From an uncultured Winogradskyella sp. (lineage in GTDB: Bacteria > Bacteroidota > Bacteroidia > Flavobacteriales > Flavobacteriaceae): a stretch of DNA of 64,000 nt. Location: NCBI RefSeq assembly GCF_947496485.1, contig NZ_CANMCZ010000001.1:1111596-1175595 (forward strand). Reading direction: 5' to 3'. This document shows positions 22,366 to 31,625 of this stretch, piece by piece. The notes below the pieces were generated by a model, which made no database searches, was not told where the DNA came from, and worked only from the letters and a program-made list of their open reading frames with translations. A program made the translations under genes and the position numbers. The stretch's first letter is position 1. Every line of letters begins with the position of its first letter.

Positions 22366-23750
22366 TGAGCATTGTACTTACGCACACCTATTATCTATAC
22401 GAAGATGCCAAAGAGCAAGCTATTATGAAGCCCTATCCTCCATTGGGTTTATTATACATTTCTGGGTATTTAAATGAACATAATATTGAAAATCACCTTT
22501 ATGATTCTACGTTTTATTCAAAAGAAGAACAACTTCAGTTTATAAAAGAAACACAACCAAAAGCTGTTGCTATTTATACCAATTTAATGACAAAAATTAA
22601 TGTTATTAAATTGATTAAAATTCTAAAAAGTGACTCTACATACGGCTTCCCAAAACTCATATTAGGTGGTCCTGATATCACCTATAATTGTCAAAATTAT
22701 CTCAGGTCTGGAGTTGATTTTCTAATAATTGGCGAAGGAGAGCAAACGACTCTAGAGCTTTATAATGCTATAGTAAATAATTCAGAATACAACGAAATTA
22801 CAGGTATTGCTTATTTAGAAAACGGAAGCGTAACAAAAACACCACCTAGGTTGAAGATGAAAGATCTTTCTGAATTGCCATTACCAAATAGAGCGGCTAT
22901 TCCTATTGAGAAATATTTAGAAACTTGGAAAACTAATCATGGCATGAGCTCTATGACTGTGAGCACACAACGTGGTTGTCCTTATACCTGTAAATGGTGT
23001 AGCACAGCAGTCTATGGGTTGAGTTACAGGAGACGACCAACGAACTTAGTTGCAGCGGAATTAAAAATGCTTAAAAACGATTATAATCCTGATAGTATTT
23101 GGTTTGTTGACGATGTGTTTACAGTAAGTCATAAATGGATTAAAAGTTTTCATGAAGAAGTGATAAAGCAAGATGCTATTATTCCTTTTGAATGTATTAC
23201 CAGAGCAGAACGTTTAAATGACGAAATTTTGCAACTATTAAAAGAAGCAGGTTGTTATAGAATATGGATAGGTGCAGAAAGTGGTTCTCAAAAAATTATT
23301 GATGCTATGGATAGACGTGTTGATGTCGATGTAGTGAAAACAGCCATTCAAAAAACAAATGCGTTAGGTATGGAAACTGGCACCTTTATTATGGTAGGTT
23401 ATCCTGGTGAAGACGAAAAAGATATTAGCGACACAATTACTTATCTAAAAGCAGCTAATCCAACACATTTTACAATTACTGTTGCCTATCCAATCAAAGG
23501 CACATCGCTATATAATGAAATTGAAGATAAAATAACTAATCAACCCAATTGGGAAACTTCAACAGATAGAGATATTGATTTTACAAGAACCTATTCTCGT
23601 AAATTTTATGATTATGCAGTAAGACGAATTGTTAATGAAGTCACAGCCGCAAGAACCCAAAACTTAACAGAGCGGCTAAAACTGAAGATTAAAAGTACTG
23701 CGGCGCTTTTGTTGATGAAAATATATAAATTAAATTTATTCAGCTTATAA
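22365..23750 (+). CDS. Cobalamin-binding radical SAM protein
   Basis: This 461-residue paralogue of the enzyme two genes upstream has a B12-binding-like N-terminus (PPLGLLYISGYLNEHNI, GGPDITYN, IIGEGEQTTLELYNAI) and radical SAM motif GCPYTCKWC near 203. Motifs such as RIWIGAESGSQKIIDAMDR are shared with the first enzyme. Start overlaps the methyltransferase stop. The cell must make or import cobalamin for both. Confidence 0.88.
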   Translation: MSIVLTHTYYLYEDAKEQAIMKPYPPLGLLYISGYLNEHNIENHLYDSTFYSKEEQLQFIKETQPKAVAIYTNLMTKINVIKLIKILKSDSTYGFPKLILGGPDITYNCQNYLRSGVDFLIIGEGEQTTLELYNAIVNNSEYNEITGIAYLENGSVTKTPPRLKMKDLSELPLPNRAAIPIEKYLETWKTNHGMSSMTVSTQRGCPYTCKWCSTAVYGLSYRRRPTNLVAAELKMLKNDYNPDSIWFVDDVFTVSHKWIKSFHEEVIKQDAIIPFECITRAERLNDEILQLLKEAGCYRIWIGAESGSQKIIDAMDRRVDVDVVKTAIQKTNALGMETGTFIMVGYPGEDEKDISDTITYLKAANPTHFTITVAYPIKGTSLYNEIEDKITNQPNWETSTDRDIDFTRTYSRKFYDYAVRRIVNEVTAARTQNLTERLKLKIKSTAALLLMKIYKLNLFSL

Positions 23751-23751
23751 C

Positions 23752-24714
23752 ATGGTTACTGTAGTCATCCCCACATATAAGCGTTTAGATTCATTAAAAC
23801 GTACTTTACAAAGTATTGAAAAACAATCTCTTTTACCTGAAAAGGTTCTTATTGTTATTGCAGGAATTAGTGAAACTGAGATAGCAAAGGTTATCCAAAA
23901 TTTTACTTTACCAATAGAGGTTATCATTTCAGAACCTTCAGTATGTAAACAACGTAATATAGGAATAAAAAAAGCAGTAACTCGTTATATTTTATTGTGT
24001 GATGACGACATAGTGCTACCTGAAAACTATATAAAGACGCTCATAACTTATTACTATTCAAACCCTGAAACTCGCATAGTAACAGGTGAAGAATTAAGAC
24101 TTCAGCCTGATATGAACTGGAGACCTTTTACAGACAAGACTAGTTTTCTCAGACTTTATTATCATTACATTTTTAGTCTACCTGTATGGGATGATTTAAA
24201 CTACCGAAAACCAACGAAGAGTTTCTTGAAAAAATACATTCTCGACATATATAAAAAAAAAGGAAATAGAATAACAAATGCAGGCTGGCCCTTGTTAACG
24301 AACAGATCTTCTTTAGTTTTTAAAACAAGTATATATAGTTTACAAGCGGCTTTAATTCCTAAAGCCTTTCTCCAAAAGAATTTGTTCGATGAAAATTTAG
24401 AGCAATATGGAATAGGTGACAATTATGATGTAGGATTACGAATTAATACAAACAAATACCAAACACATGTTCTTACAACAATTCCTTATAAACATTACAA
24501 GGCGCCATCAAATAGGCTAGAACCATCACAGGCCTACTATTATAGAACCAAAACATTATATCAGTGTTTAAAGAAACTTTCTGGATTTAGTTCAAAAAAT
24601 ATATGGTATTTTCGATGGTCTTTGTTTGGAAATGGTATAGCTTTTTTGATAAAAGGACGATTCAATTACCTAAAATCAAATTATAAGGTTTTTTGGAATA
24701 CACTAACTTCTTAA
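23752..24714 (+). CDS. Family 2 glycosyltransferase
   Basis: This 320-residue GT-A fold enzyme has an N-terminal VTVVIPTYKRLDSLKRTL, the DDD motif LLCDDDIVLPENY near 83 and a later GDNYDVG segment. It starts 1 base after the preceding stop. It would transfer a sugar from a nucleotide donor on the cytoplasmic face of the membrane, building the glycan exported by the next gene. Confidence 0.88.
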   Translation: MVTVVIPTYKRLDSLKRTLQSIEKQSLLPEKVLIVIAGISETEIAKVIQNFTLPIEVIISEPSVCKQRNIGIKKAVTRYILLCDDDIVLPENYIKTLITYYYSNPETRIVTGEELRLQPDMNWRPFTDKTSFLRLYYHYIFSLPVWDDLNYRKPTKSFLKKYILDIYKKKGNRITNAGWPLLTNRSSLVFKTSIYSLQAALIPKAFLQKNLFDENLEQYGIGDNYDVGLRINTNKYQTHVLTTIPYKHYKAPSNRLEPSQAYYYRTKTLYQCLKKLSGFSSKNIWYFRWSLFGNGIAFLIKGRFNYLKSNYKVFWNTLTS

Positions 24715-24724
24715 TATCTGTTTT

Positions 24725-26404
24725 TTGATCAGCCTCCTTAAAAAAATAATCTCTATCATTCCAGATACTTATCAAAAGAAACTTCCGTTTTTTTTAGGCT
24801 GGTCATTCTTAAACACATTACTAGAGTTTATATCAATAGGGGCTTTAGTTCCGTTTATTCTCGCACTATTAAATAAAGAAAAGGCTAATGAGTTTTTTCA
24901 AGAATACTTCAGTATTATATTAAACGAAAGTACTTTAATATATGCTGTTGGATTTTTATTTTTATTTTATATTTTAAAAAATGTTATTCAGACACTTATT
25001 ATTAAAAAGCAATCCTCTTTTATCTATAGAATTGCTGTTAGTATTTCAAAGCAACTGGTAAAAGATTATTTAAACGATACGCAAAAGCATTTTACTGTAA
25101 ATAAAGGAGCCTTTTTAAGAGACTTACAACAAATACCTACTGTTTTTGCGACACAATTACTAACATCCTTATATATATTAAGTACAGAATTATGTATTCT
25201 TTTAGGAATTATTGTAGTTAGCTTATTTATTAATTTTAAACTAGCTCTTATCGCTTCTATAAGCCTTATCACTATTACTGTTATGTTTCTTTTTGTAAAG
25301 AAGAAAAAAGTAAAGAAATTAAACGACGATGTAGCTTCCGGATATCAATTAAACACCAATCATTTGATTAATGTACTAAATGGTTTTACTGCTATTAAAA
25401 GTGCACTGGCAGAAGAAGTATTTACACATCATTTTCACCAAACAAATAAGCATTACAATGAACAGTTAGCAAAATTAAGGGTGCATAAGTTGACTAGTAT
25501 TCGTTTCTTTGAATTTTTTATTATAATTGGTATTGCGTTATTGCTTTTGTTTATGCAGTTAAAAGGAAGCACTAATATTTTATTACTAGCCTTCTTTACA
25601 AGTGCATTAATTAAGCTCATTCCTTCTTTTAATAAAATATCAAATGCTATTATAGACTTAAGAGCAAATCGTTATGCCGTAGATATTCTTGATAAGAAAT
25701 TGAAAATCAGCGCTGATAAAAAATTATCATATCAAAGCTTTAAGAAAACTATTGAATTAAAAGAGGTAAGCTTTTCTTATCAAAATAGCTCAACTCTATT
25801 TTCAAATATCGATATAACCATTAATAAAGGTAGTTTTACCCTAATAACCGGAGCTTCAGGAGAGGGGAAAACAACCTTGTTACGTATACTATCAGGTATG
25901 GTATTACCCTCATCTGGTAACCTAAAGATTGATGGATATAAACAAGAAACCCCTTCATTTTATCCTTTTATTGCTTACCTCGAACAGCAACCCTACTTAT
26001 TTCATGGAACTTTACTAGAAAACATTACCATGTTTAAAATTAAAGATATTGATAAAGAATATATAGAATATCTTTTAACAGAAATGGAATTAACAACTTG
26101 GTATAATTCACTCTCTTGTGGGCTTGAAACTGTTATCCATGCAGATAGTAAATCTATTTCTGGTGGACAAAAGCAACGTATTGCGCTAGTAAGAGCATTG
26201 TACATTAAATCTCCTGTGCTTTTGCTAGATGAAGCAACCAACCAATTGAACAAGGAACTAACCAATGTTGTCATGCAATTCCTAGCCAAAGAAGTAGAAA
26301 CAAAAGGACTAACAATTGTGCTTGCCTCTCATAATGAATCCTTAAAACAATATGCAACACAGCATTTACACTTAGATAAAAAAAATAAGCTTCATAATGT
26401 ATAA
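24725..26404 (+). CDS. ABC transporter, fused permease and ATPase (flippase type)
   Basis: This 559-residue half-transporter has an N-terminal six-TM domain (about 20-300) and a C-terminal ATPase with Walker A GASGEGKTT, signature SISGGQKQR and Walker B VLLLDEAT. MsbA/PglK-like proteins of this layout flip lipid-linked glycans or lipids. The start is TTG, 10 bases after the GT2 stop; no better ATG lies near the N-terminus, so a rare start is accepted. It overlaps the next gene by 8 bases. Position in the cluster implies export of the locally made glycan. Confidence 0.88.
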   Translation: MISLLKKIISIIPDTYQKKLPFFLGWSFLNTLLEFISIGALVPFILALLNKEKANEFFQEYFSIILNESTLIYAVGFLFLFYILKNVIQTLIIKKQSSFIYRIAVSISKQLVKDYLNDTQKHFTVNKGAFLRDLQQIPTVFATQLLTSLYILSTELCILLGIIVVSLFINFKLALIASISLITITVMFLFVKKKKVKKLNDDVASGYQLNTNHLINVLNGFTAIKSALAEEVFTHHFHQTNKHYNEQLAKLRVHKLTSIRFFEFFIIIGIALLLLFMQLKGSTNILLLAFFTSALIKLIPSFNKISNAIIDLRANRYAVDILDKKLKISADKKLSYQSFKKTIELKEVSFSYQNSSTLFSNIDITINKGSFTLITGASGEGKTTLLRILSGMVLPSSGNLKIDGYKQETPSFYPFIAYLEQQPYLFHGTLLENITMFKIKDIDKEYIEYLLTEMELTTWYNSLSCGLETVIHADSKSISGGQKQRIALVRALYIKSPVLLLDEATNQLNKELTNVVMQFLAKEVETKGLTIVLASHNESLKQYATQHLHLDKKNKLHNV

Positions 26405-27455
26405 GCGTCTATTGATTATTACTCCGATATACGCACGTAATCAGAAGGATGATACTGCTGTACCGTTTATTAAGCAATTTTTAGATTTTTTCAGCCAGAC
26501 CTATCCGGAAGTACATCTAGAAATAATCTCAATGCGCTACCCCTTTGATAAGGATCAATATCATTTTAAAAATATAACAGTTCATTATCTAGGTGGAGGA
26601 TTCAAAAAACGAATAAACACAATAAAGCTATTATTCAAAACTTTTTTTATGGCAAAGAAATTACATAAAAATAATGCTTTTGATGGTGTGCTATCTTTTT
26701 GGTATGGTGAAACCATGTTAATCGGTAGATTGCTTAAATTTTTCTTCAATTTATCTCATTTCACCTGGTTACAAGGTCAGGATGTAAAGGCTACTAATAA
26801 ATTTATGCGATGGTTTAAGCCCAATCCAAATCATATCATTGCTTCTGGTCATTTACACAATGTTATTTTGTACAAAGAACATAAATTTAAAGCAGCGCAT
26901 GTTGCGCCAATAGCTCTAAATACAAAAGATTTTCCACCTTTAAATACGTTTGAAAGAGAAATAGATATACTCGGAGTTGGGAATCTAGGACCAGTAAAAA
27001 ATTATACTCGATTTATAAAGTTGATCTATGATATAAAATATCTTTTCCCAAAAATCAAAGTAGTTATCCACGGAGAAGGGGAATTAAGAACTACGTTAGA
27101 AAAACAAATTACGCAATTAGAATTAGCAAATAATATTACACTTACAGGAATGTGCAGTAATTCGGTGGTAAGGAATTCAATGAATAATACCAAAGTCTTT
27201 TTACATACTTCAACGTTTGAATCTGGTCCACTTGTTACTCACGAAGCATTATATTCAGGATGCAAGGTTATTAGTACAATTGATCTTGCGCCTGAGAAAC
27301 CAAGGAATTTTTATTTTAGTCAAAATGATGAGCAGTTGGTTCAATTTTTAATTGAAGAATTACCTAAAGCTAATGCTACAGAACGTGTTTTGGTTAATCA
27401 GATCTCCGAAACTGCAAAAACTATTTATAACTGCTTTTTTTCTAATATATCTTGA
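26397..27455 (+). CDS. Family 4-like glycosyltransferase
   Basis: This 352-residue GT-B fold enzyme has an N-terminal LLIITPIYARNQKDDTAVPF, a second Rossmann half with ILGVGNLGPVKNYTRFIKLI, and the donor-site region STFESGPLVTHEALYSGC (E-x7-E type) near 277-294. It is cytoplasmic. Its 3' end overlaps the opposite-strand glycosyltransferase by 31 bases, so it is the last gene of the plus-strand operon. Confidence 0.85.
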   Translation: MYKRLLIITPIYARNQKDDTAVPFIKQFLDFFSQTYPEVHLEIISMRYPFDKDQYHFKNITVHYLGGGFKKRINTIKLLFKTFFMAKKLHKNNAFDGVLSFWYGETMLIGRLLKFFFNLSHFTWLQGQDVKATNKFMRWFKPNPNHIIASGHLHNVILYKEHKFKAAHVAPIALNTKDFPPLNTFEREIDILGVGNLGPVKNYTRFIKLIYDIKYLFPKIKVVIHGEGELRTTLEKQITQLELANNITLTGMCSNSVVRNSMNNTKVFLHTSTFESGPLVTHEALYSGCKVISTIDLAPEKPRNFYFSQNDEQLVQFLIEELPKANATERVLVNQISETAKTIYNCFFSNIS

Positions 27456-28534
27456 AACGTAGCTAAGATATCGCTTGCAATTGCACTGGGTGAAAGTTTA
27501 CTTTCCACATAATTTAAAACCCTTTTTCGATATGTAGAAATAGTAATATCCTTAGTTCTTTTTAATGCTTTAAAACAAGAGTTAACGTCAGAAGGTTTAA
27601 AGAGTAATCCGCAATGTCCATCGTTGGTCATAAACCTAAATGGAGCAATATGTGTTACAACAGGAATACAACCACAAGCCATAGCTTCGTGCAAGGCGTA
27701 ACCACTTCCTTCTGCATGAGAACCAAGAATAAAAAATTCATTTAATCTATAAATCCCTTCCATGTCTTGGTGTGCAACTTTTCCTTTAAGAGTTAATGCC
27801 GTTTTTAATTGCTCATCATTATTTATTAACGCTTTTATTGAAGTTAGCAATTCCTCTGTATGGTAAATCATCGTTAGCTTAGCCTTAGGTTCAATTTGCA
27901 AAAACTGGCTAAACGCATGCACTACAGTAATAGGGTCTTTATTTTTGTTAAGTCTTCCTACCCATAGAAACGATTTTGGGTTTCTAGATATATTATAGTC
28001 ATTTGTAAAAGTTGTCGCACCTTCCATTACCTCATATATTTTTTCGGTATCAAATATACCTTTGTCCACCCATAATTTAGCATTGTCTTTTCCCGTAAAT
28101 AGAAAGGCATCAATATGTTTTTCAGTCCATGTATAAATAAGTCTTTTTAAGCCTTTAGGTGCAGGTGCATAACCATGTGCTTGGAGAATTATTATGACTT
28201 TATCAGGTAATATGTATCTTAAAAAAACAGCATTTAAACTGTAGCCTAATCCATGAATTAGTATATAATCTGGTTGAAGTTTTTTGATTTTTTGATGAAA
28301 AGAAAAAGCAGGAAATAATTTATACGATATGCTGGTTTTAAAAAATGTGAAATCAATTTTACCTTTATCACTTTTTTTATTGAATGTGGCTCTATAAATA
28401 ACTTTAGATACAATATGGTCTGGCAAAAAATTAAGAAATGTCCATGCACTTTGAGTTTTTTTTAGAATTTGTGAAACACTACTTAACTTAAAGTGAAAAT
28501 AATTTACATCTACTAATACTTTCTTCATTCTCAT
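27425..28534 (-). CDS. Family 4 glycosyltransferase
   Basis: This 369-residue GT-B enzyme has VGRLNKNKDPITVVHAF and GSHAEGSGYALHEAMACGCI, the typical GT4 acceptor/donor motifs. It is convergent with, and overlaps, the preceding GT by 31 bases, so the two transcripts would form antisense ends. It belongs to the cluster by function but is controlled separately, divergently from the sulfotransferase gene. Confidence 0.87.
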   Translation of the reverse strand: MRMKKVLVDVNYFHFKLSSVSQILKKTQSAWTFLNFLPDHIVSKVIYRATFNKKSDKGKIDFTFFKTSISYKLFPAFSFHQKIKKLQPDYILIHGLGYSLNAVFLRYILPDKVIIILQAHGYAPAPKGLKRLIYTWTEKHIDAFLFTGKDNAKLWVDKGIFDTEKIYEVMEGATTFTNDYNISRNPKSFLWVGRLNKNKDPITVVHAFSQFLQIEPKAKLTMIYHTEELLTSIKALINNDEQLKTALTLKGKVAHQDMEGIYRLNEFFILGSHAEGSGYALHEAMACGCIPVVTHIAPFRFMTNDGHCGLLFKPSDVNSCFKALKRTKDITISTYRKRVLNYVESKLSPSAIASDILATFQDILEKKQL

Positions 28535-28566
28535 TTAACCGCATTTAAGCTAAAATTATAAATAAT

Positions 28567-28574
28567 ATCTTTGG
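28567..28574 (+). promoter_or_regulatory. Promoter -7 element TATCTTTG
   Basis: A perfect TAnnTTTG lies just upstream of the sulfotransferase ATG, with TTTA about 18 bases before it as the -33 element. Initiation would be at or next to the ATG, so the mRNA may be leaderless. Confidence 0.45.
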
Positions 28575-28577
28575 TAG

Positions 28578-29327
28578 ATGAGGAAAATCATAAAACAACT
28601 TCTTTTTTTTCTATGGAAGAAAATTGTGTCTTATAAAAATCAACAGTATGTTTTTTTAATGGCACATGTTCGAAGCGGAAGCTCTTTAATGACGCACATT
28701 CTTTGTACAAATGATGATATTTTAGGTTTTGGCGAATATTCATACGAAATCTCAGATGAAGATGATTTAGAAACATTCAATTTTGACGTACGAAGAAAAT
28801 CGCGTGAGTTTTTCTCTAAACCAACCTATATTACTAATCAAATCAATGATTCTTATTGTTTTCCTGATAAACGTCTCTTGAAATTAAAAAGGTTAAAATT
28901 CATCTTTTTAATTAGACAACCACAAGAGGCTATTTCAAGTATGTATCAATTAACAAAGCGTTTCGATCAGACCCATTTAACACTAGAAAAATTGGTAGAT
29001 CAGTATTGCAAACAAGTGAATTATCTTTTGAAGTTAAAAGACGCTATTTCTGAGGATCAATATGTTTTTTTAACCTATGAATCTTTAATAAGAAATCCCG
29101 AAAATCAACTTAATCGTTTAAGTTCTTTCTTAAAATTAAATCAACCTCTGTCTCCTGAATATAATCTTCAAAAATTCACTCATCATTCTGGGGATCCTTC
29201 AGAACACATATGTTCTCAAAAAATAAAAACAACAAAATCTCCACAAATTAAACTAGATAAGGTATTACTTGAAAGAGCACAAACAGTTTATAATAAGGCT
29301 CTGGTAAGTTTCAAAAAAGAGAACTAA
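28578..29327 (+). CDS. Sulfotransferase family protein
   Basis: This 249-residue protein has the PAPS 5'-phosphosulfate loop HVRSGSSLMTHIL at about 30-42 and a 3'-phosphate-binding segment FLIRQPQEAISSM near 113. It transfers sulfate from PAPS to a hydroxyl, probably of the cluster's glycan; sulfated glycans are common in marine flavobacteria. The promoter sits so close that translation may start at this ATG without a leader; otherwise the next Met (MAHVRSG) would still keep the PAPS loop. Confidence 0.82.
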   Translation: MRKIIKQLLFFLWKKIVSYKNQQYVFLMAHVRSGSSLMTHILCTNDDILGFGEYSYEISDEDDLETFNFDVRRKSREFFSKPTYITNQINDSYCFPDKRLLKLKRLKFIFLIRQPQEAISSMYQLTKRFDQTHLTLEKLVDQYCKQVNYLLKLKDAISEDQYVFLTYESLIRNPENQLNRLSSFLKLNQPLSPEYNLQKFTHHSGDPSEHICSQKIKTTKSPQIKLDKVLLERAQTVYNKALVSFKKEN

Positions 29328-29374
29328 AAACTTAATAAAAAACCGTGCTAATTATCTAAGCCATGTTAAGAAAA

Positions 29375-29923
29375 TTACTTTTTTACGAGTTCAAAATTAA
29401 AATCGACTGAAACCTCATCAGAGAGTTTATTTGCTACAATTTTTGGGATTTCAATTTCGAAATCTGAAACCATGACTTTAAAATTACCTGATAAAATAAT
29501 TTTATCATCTAGCATTTTTACTGTTAGTGGGATTCCTTTGAGATCCTTGGTAACTCCATGAAAGGTTAATGAACCATCAATATGAGAATAACTATCCTTT
29601 TCACTTAAAGAATCAAAGCTGAAATTCCCTACTTTGCCCTTAAATATAGCTTTAGGGTAAGTGTCAGATTCTACATAGTTTTCATTAAAATGCTCTTCCA
29701 TCAATGCATTTTTAAAACGAAAAGCTTTTACTAATGCCAATGCCGCAAATTCACCATTATCTGTATTTATTATAGCAGTAACGGAGCTATTTTTTGCCGC
29801 TACTTCTTCAAACGAAGGTACTGATGCTTCAAAATCTAATGAACCTGTTTTAGTTAAATATTTACTTTGCCCGATGGCATTTAAACTTATTAATAGTAAT
29901 GCTACAAATGTGATTTTCTTCAT
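29375..29923 (-). CDS. YceI family periplasmic lipid-binding-type protein
   Basis: This 182-residue protein has a Sec signal (SLNAIGQ) and a lipocalin-like YceI barrel (DGSLTFHGVTKDLKGIPLTV, SGNFKVMVSDFEIEIP). YceI proteins bind isoprenoid or fatty chains in the periplasm. It is the last gene of a minus-strand group with a cytochrome-like lipoprotein, a DUF5777 barrel and an OB-fold protein, a combination suggesting a respiratory or membrane-stress module. Confidence 0.9.
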   Translation of the reverse strand: MKKITFVALLLISLNAIGQSKYLTKTGSLDFEASVPSFEEVAAKNSSVTAIINTDNGEFAALALVKAFRFKNALMEEHFNENYVESDTYPKAIFKGKVGNFSFDSLSEKDSYSHIDGSLTFHGVTKDLKGIPLTVKMLDDKIILSGNFKVMVSDFEIEIPKIVANKLSDEVSVDFNFELVKK

Positions 29924-29932
29924 AATAATTTG

Positions 29933-30289
29933 TTAATTTTCAATAAGTCCTTCTGCTTGCCATTGGATTACAAGGTCTATTATACTCTGCGGTAATCTTT
30001 GTCCTCCTGCTGGCATAACTGATGCATCTGTGGCTGATATACGACCAATTAAATTTCTATTTTCTACAGCGTCTTTAACATCAAGATATGTTGTAAGTGA
30101 CATAGGCGCTCCATTTGTAGGTGGATTACTGTGACAAAAGATACAATTGTTGTCAATAATAGTTTTGATGTTATCTTCATAAGTAACGACATTAACAATG
30201 ATATCATCTGTTAAATCATCTTCACTATTGTAAGAACAACTGTAAGAAGCACTAAAGATTAGAATGTATATTAAATATTTACGTTTCAT
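29933..30289 (-). CDS. Small lipoprotein with c-type cytochrome motif
   Basis: This 118-residue SPII lipoprotein (FSASYSCS) has one heme c motif CIFCH near 50 and a downstream MPAGG Met as likely sixth ligand, followed by LPQSIIDLVIQWQAEGLIEN as in cytochrome c-like (planctomycete-type) domains. It is probably anchored to the periplasmic face of a membrane and carries electrons. It lies 9 bases upstream of yceI and 11 bases after the DUF5777 gene. Confidence 0.8.
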   Translation of the reverse strand: MKRKYLIYILIFSASYSCSYNSEDDLTDDIIVNVVTYEDNIKTIIDNNCIFCHSNPPTNGAPMSLTTYLDVKDAVENRNLIGRISATDASVMPAGGQRLPQSIIDLVIQWQAEGLIEN

Positions 30290-30300
30290 AGGTTATTTTT

Positions 30301-31149
30301 TTAAAAAACACGACTTAAGTTAAATCCAAAATAGATATCACCATCACTCCAATCTCCTGTGGCTTGTCCTAAAAACCCATTGGTATTCATAGCCTGAGCA
30401 TTAGAGAAATGCATTTGGAATACATGACCACCAGTTTCTAAATCAAAACCAATAGATAATGGATTTCTAAATGGTGAGTTGTCAGCTCTATTTAGATGCC
30501 AGCCATAATCCATATTTACAGACCATCGTTTACTAAGTTTGTGCCTGCCACCTAAACCAATTGCATATTGAGAATTATGTTGTTCATCTACAAAAACAAA
30601 ATTATCATGGAAAAACGTAGGCGCAATCTCTAAAGAAAATTTTGAATTCACTTTTTTAGATATCAAAAGTTGGACCGCATATGAAAGACGATCACTAAAC
30701 TCTAATTTTGGCAAATTATCTTTTTCGAGTGAGGTATTTATCATTATAGAATTGTAACCCACTATTGTAAATGGGAATCCGTTTTCTTTTTGCCTTACCA
30801 ATCTATATTTCGCAGAAGCTTCATATATTTTTTGAAAAGAACTACGTGATACACCAACGTCAATAGCATCAGTTATTCCATAAATAAAACTCAATCTTGT
30901 AACAGCGTCATCTAAACCAAAGAAGGTATCAAAACCATTTTCTATACTACCAAATCTGTGTGATACCATAAACACTAGTTCGTCTTTCGCTACAAGCTTT
31001 GTAGATTCAAAATTTACAATCTTTAGACCTTTAAAAGCTGCTGTAGCGTATTGGTCACCTACTGAATCTGTATCTATTTCACTAAATAAATCATCTTGAG
31101 CGTTAATTGAAACACTTAATAGCAGTATGAGTAAAAAATAAAATTTCAT
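30301..31149 (-). CDS. DUF5777 outer membrane beta-barrel protein
   Basis: I start at MKFYFLLILLL (ATG at 31149), which begins directly with the signal peptide; the ORF-track start adds seven residues and overlaps the next gene. The mature 265 residues are mostly amphipathic beta strands with a closing GDIYFGFNLSRVF, matching DUF5777. Function unknown. Frequently found beside cytochrome-like lipoproteins and YceI, as here. Confidence 0.82.
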   Translation of the reverse strand: MKFYFLLILLLSVSINAQDDLFSEIDTDSVGDQYATAAFKGLKIVNFESTKLVAKDELVFMVSHRFGSIENGFDTFFGLDDAVTRLSFIYGITDAIDVGVSRSSFQKIYEASAKYRLVRQKENGFPFTIVGYNSIMINTSLEKDNLPKLEFSDRLSYAVQLLISKKVNSKFSLEIAPTFFHDNFVFVDEQHNSQYAIGLGGRHKLSKRWSVNMDYGWHLNRADNSPFRNPLSIGFDLETGGHVFQMHFSNAQAMNTNGFLGQATGDWSDGDIYFGFNLSRVF

Positions 31150-31151
31150 TG

Positions 31152-31538
31152 TTATTTGATTATTGCACATTGATCTAATTTAACTTGCTCTAATAAATCG
31201 TCATATCCTATGACACGACCTTTTACTTTTACTTTGGAGTTAACCTCAATAGTTTCTTTCATATCATTTAAAAATTGACAAAAGACCTTATCATCTATTG
31301 TAAGGTCATTAGAATTTATCTCTGAAATAGTGCCAGAAATTTCAATTGTTTTATTTAAAAACAATTTTTCGGCTTCAGTTGAATTTTCCAAAAACTTCGT
31401 TGCTATTTCAGAGCTCTTCAAAGAAAACTCTGCTTTTTCATTCTCAATATTTCTATGATCTTGATATACATAATTGTAGCCAACAATTACCAAAATAATT
31501 ATAACACCAAAAATGATAATTTTTTTAAGCATGAGCAT
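31152..31538 (-). CDS. OB-fold (tRNA_anti-like) membrane-anchored protein
   Basis: This 128-residue protein has one N-terminal TM helix (IIIFGVIIILVIVGYNYVY) and an OB-fold domain with EISGTISEINSNDLTIDD and VKVKGRVIGYDDLLEQVKL, as in the tRNA_anti-like family. The name reflects fold similarity and does not imply tRNA binding. It is upstream gene of the DUF5777/cytochrome/YceI operon; MLKKII (31532) is an alternative start. Confidence 0.78.
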   Translation of the reverse strand: MLMLKKIIIFGVIIILVIVGYNYVYQDHRNIENEKAEFSLKSSEIATKFLENSTEAEKLFLNKTIEISGTISEINSNDLTIDDKVFCQFLNDMKETIEVNSKVKVKGRVIGYDDLLEQVKLDQCAIIK

Positions 31539-31563
31539 TTATATTTAAAGTTTTTCAAACAAA

Positions 31564-31597
31564 AATGGCTTCAAGCTTCAAAACAAGAAGCCATTTT
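31564..31597. terminator. Bidirectional terminator-like hairpin
   Basis: AAATGGCTTC pairs with GAAGCCATTT, with T tracts on both sides. It lies between the OB-fold gene and the upstream minus-strand lipoprotein and ends the lipoprotein transcript. Confidence 0.75.
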
Positions 31598-31625
31598 TTA
31601 CTATTAATCAAATTTTCTTTCTGAT

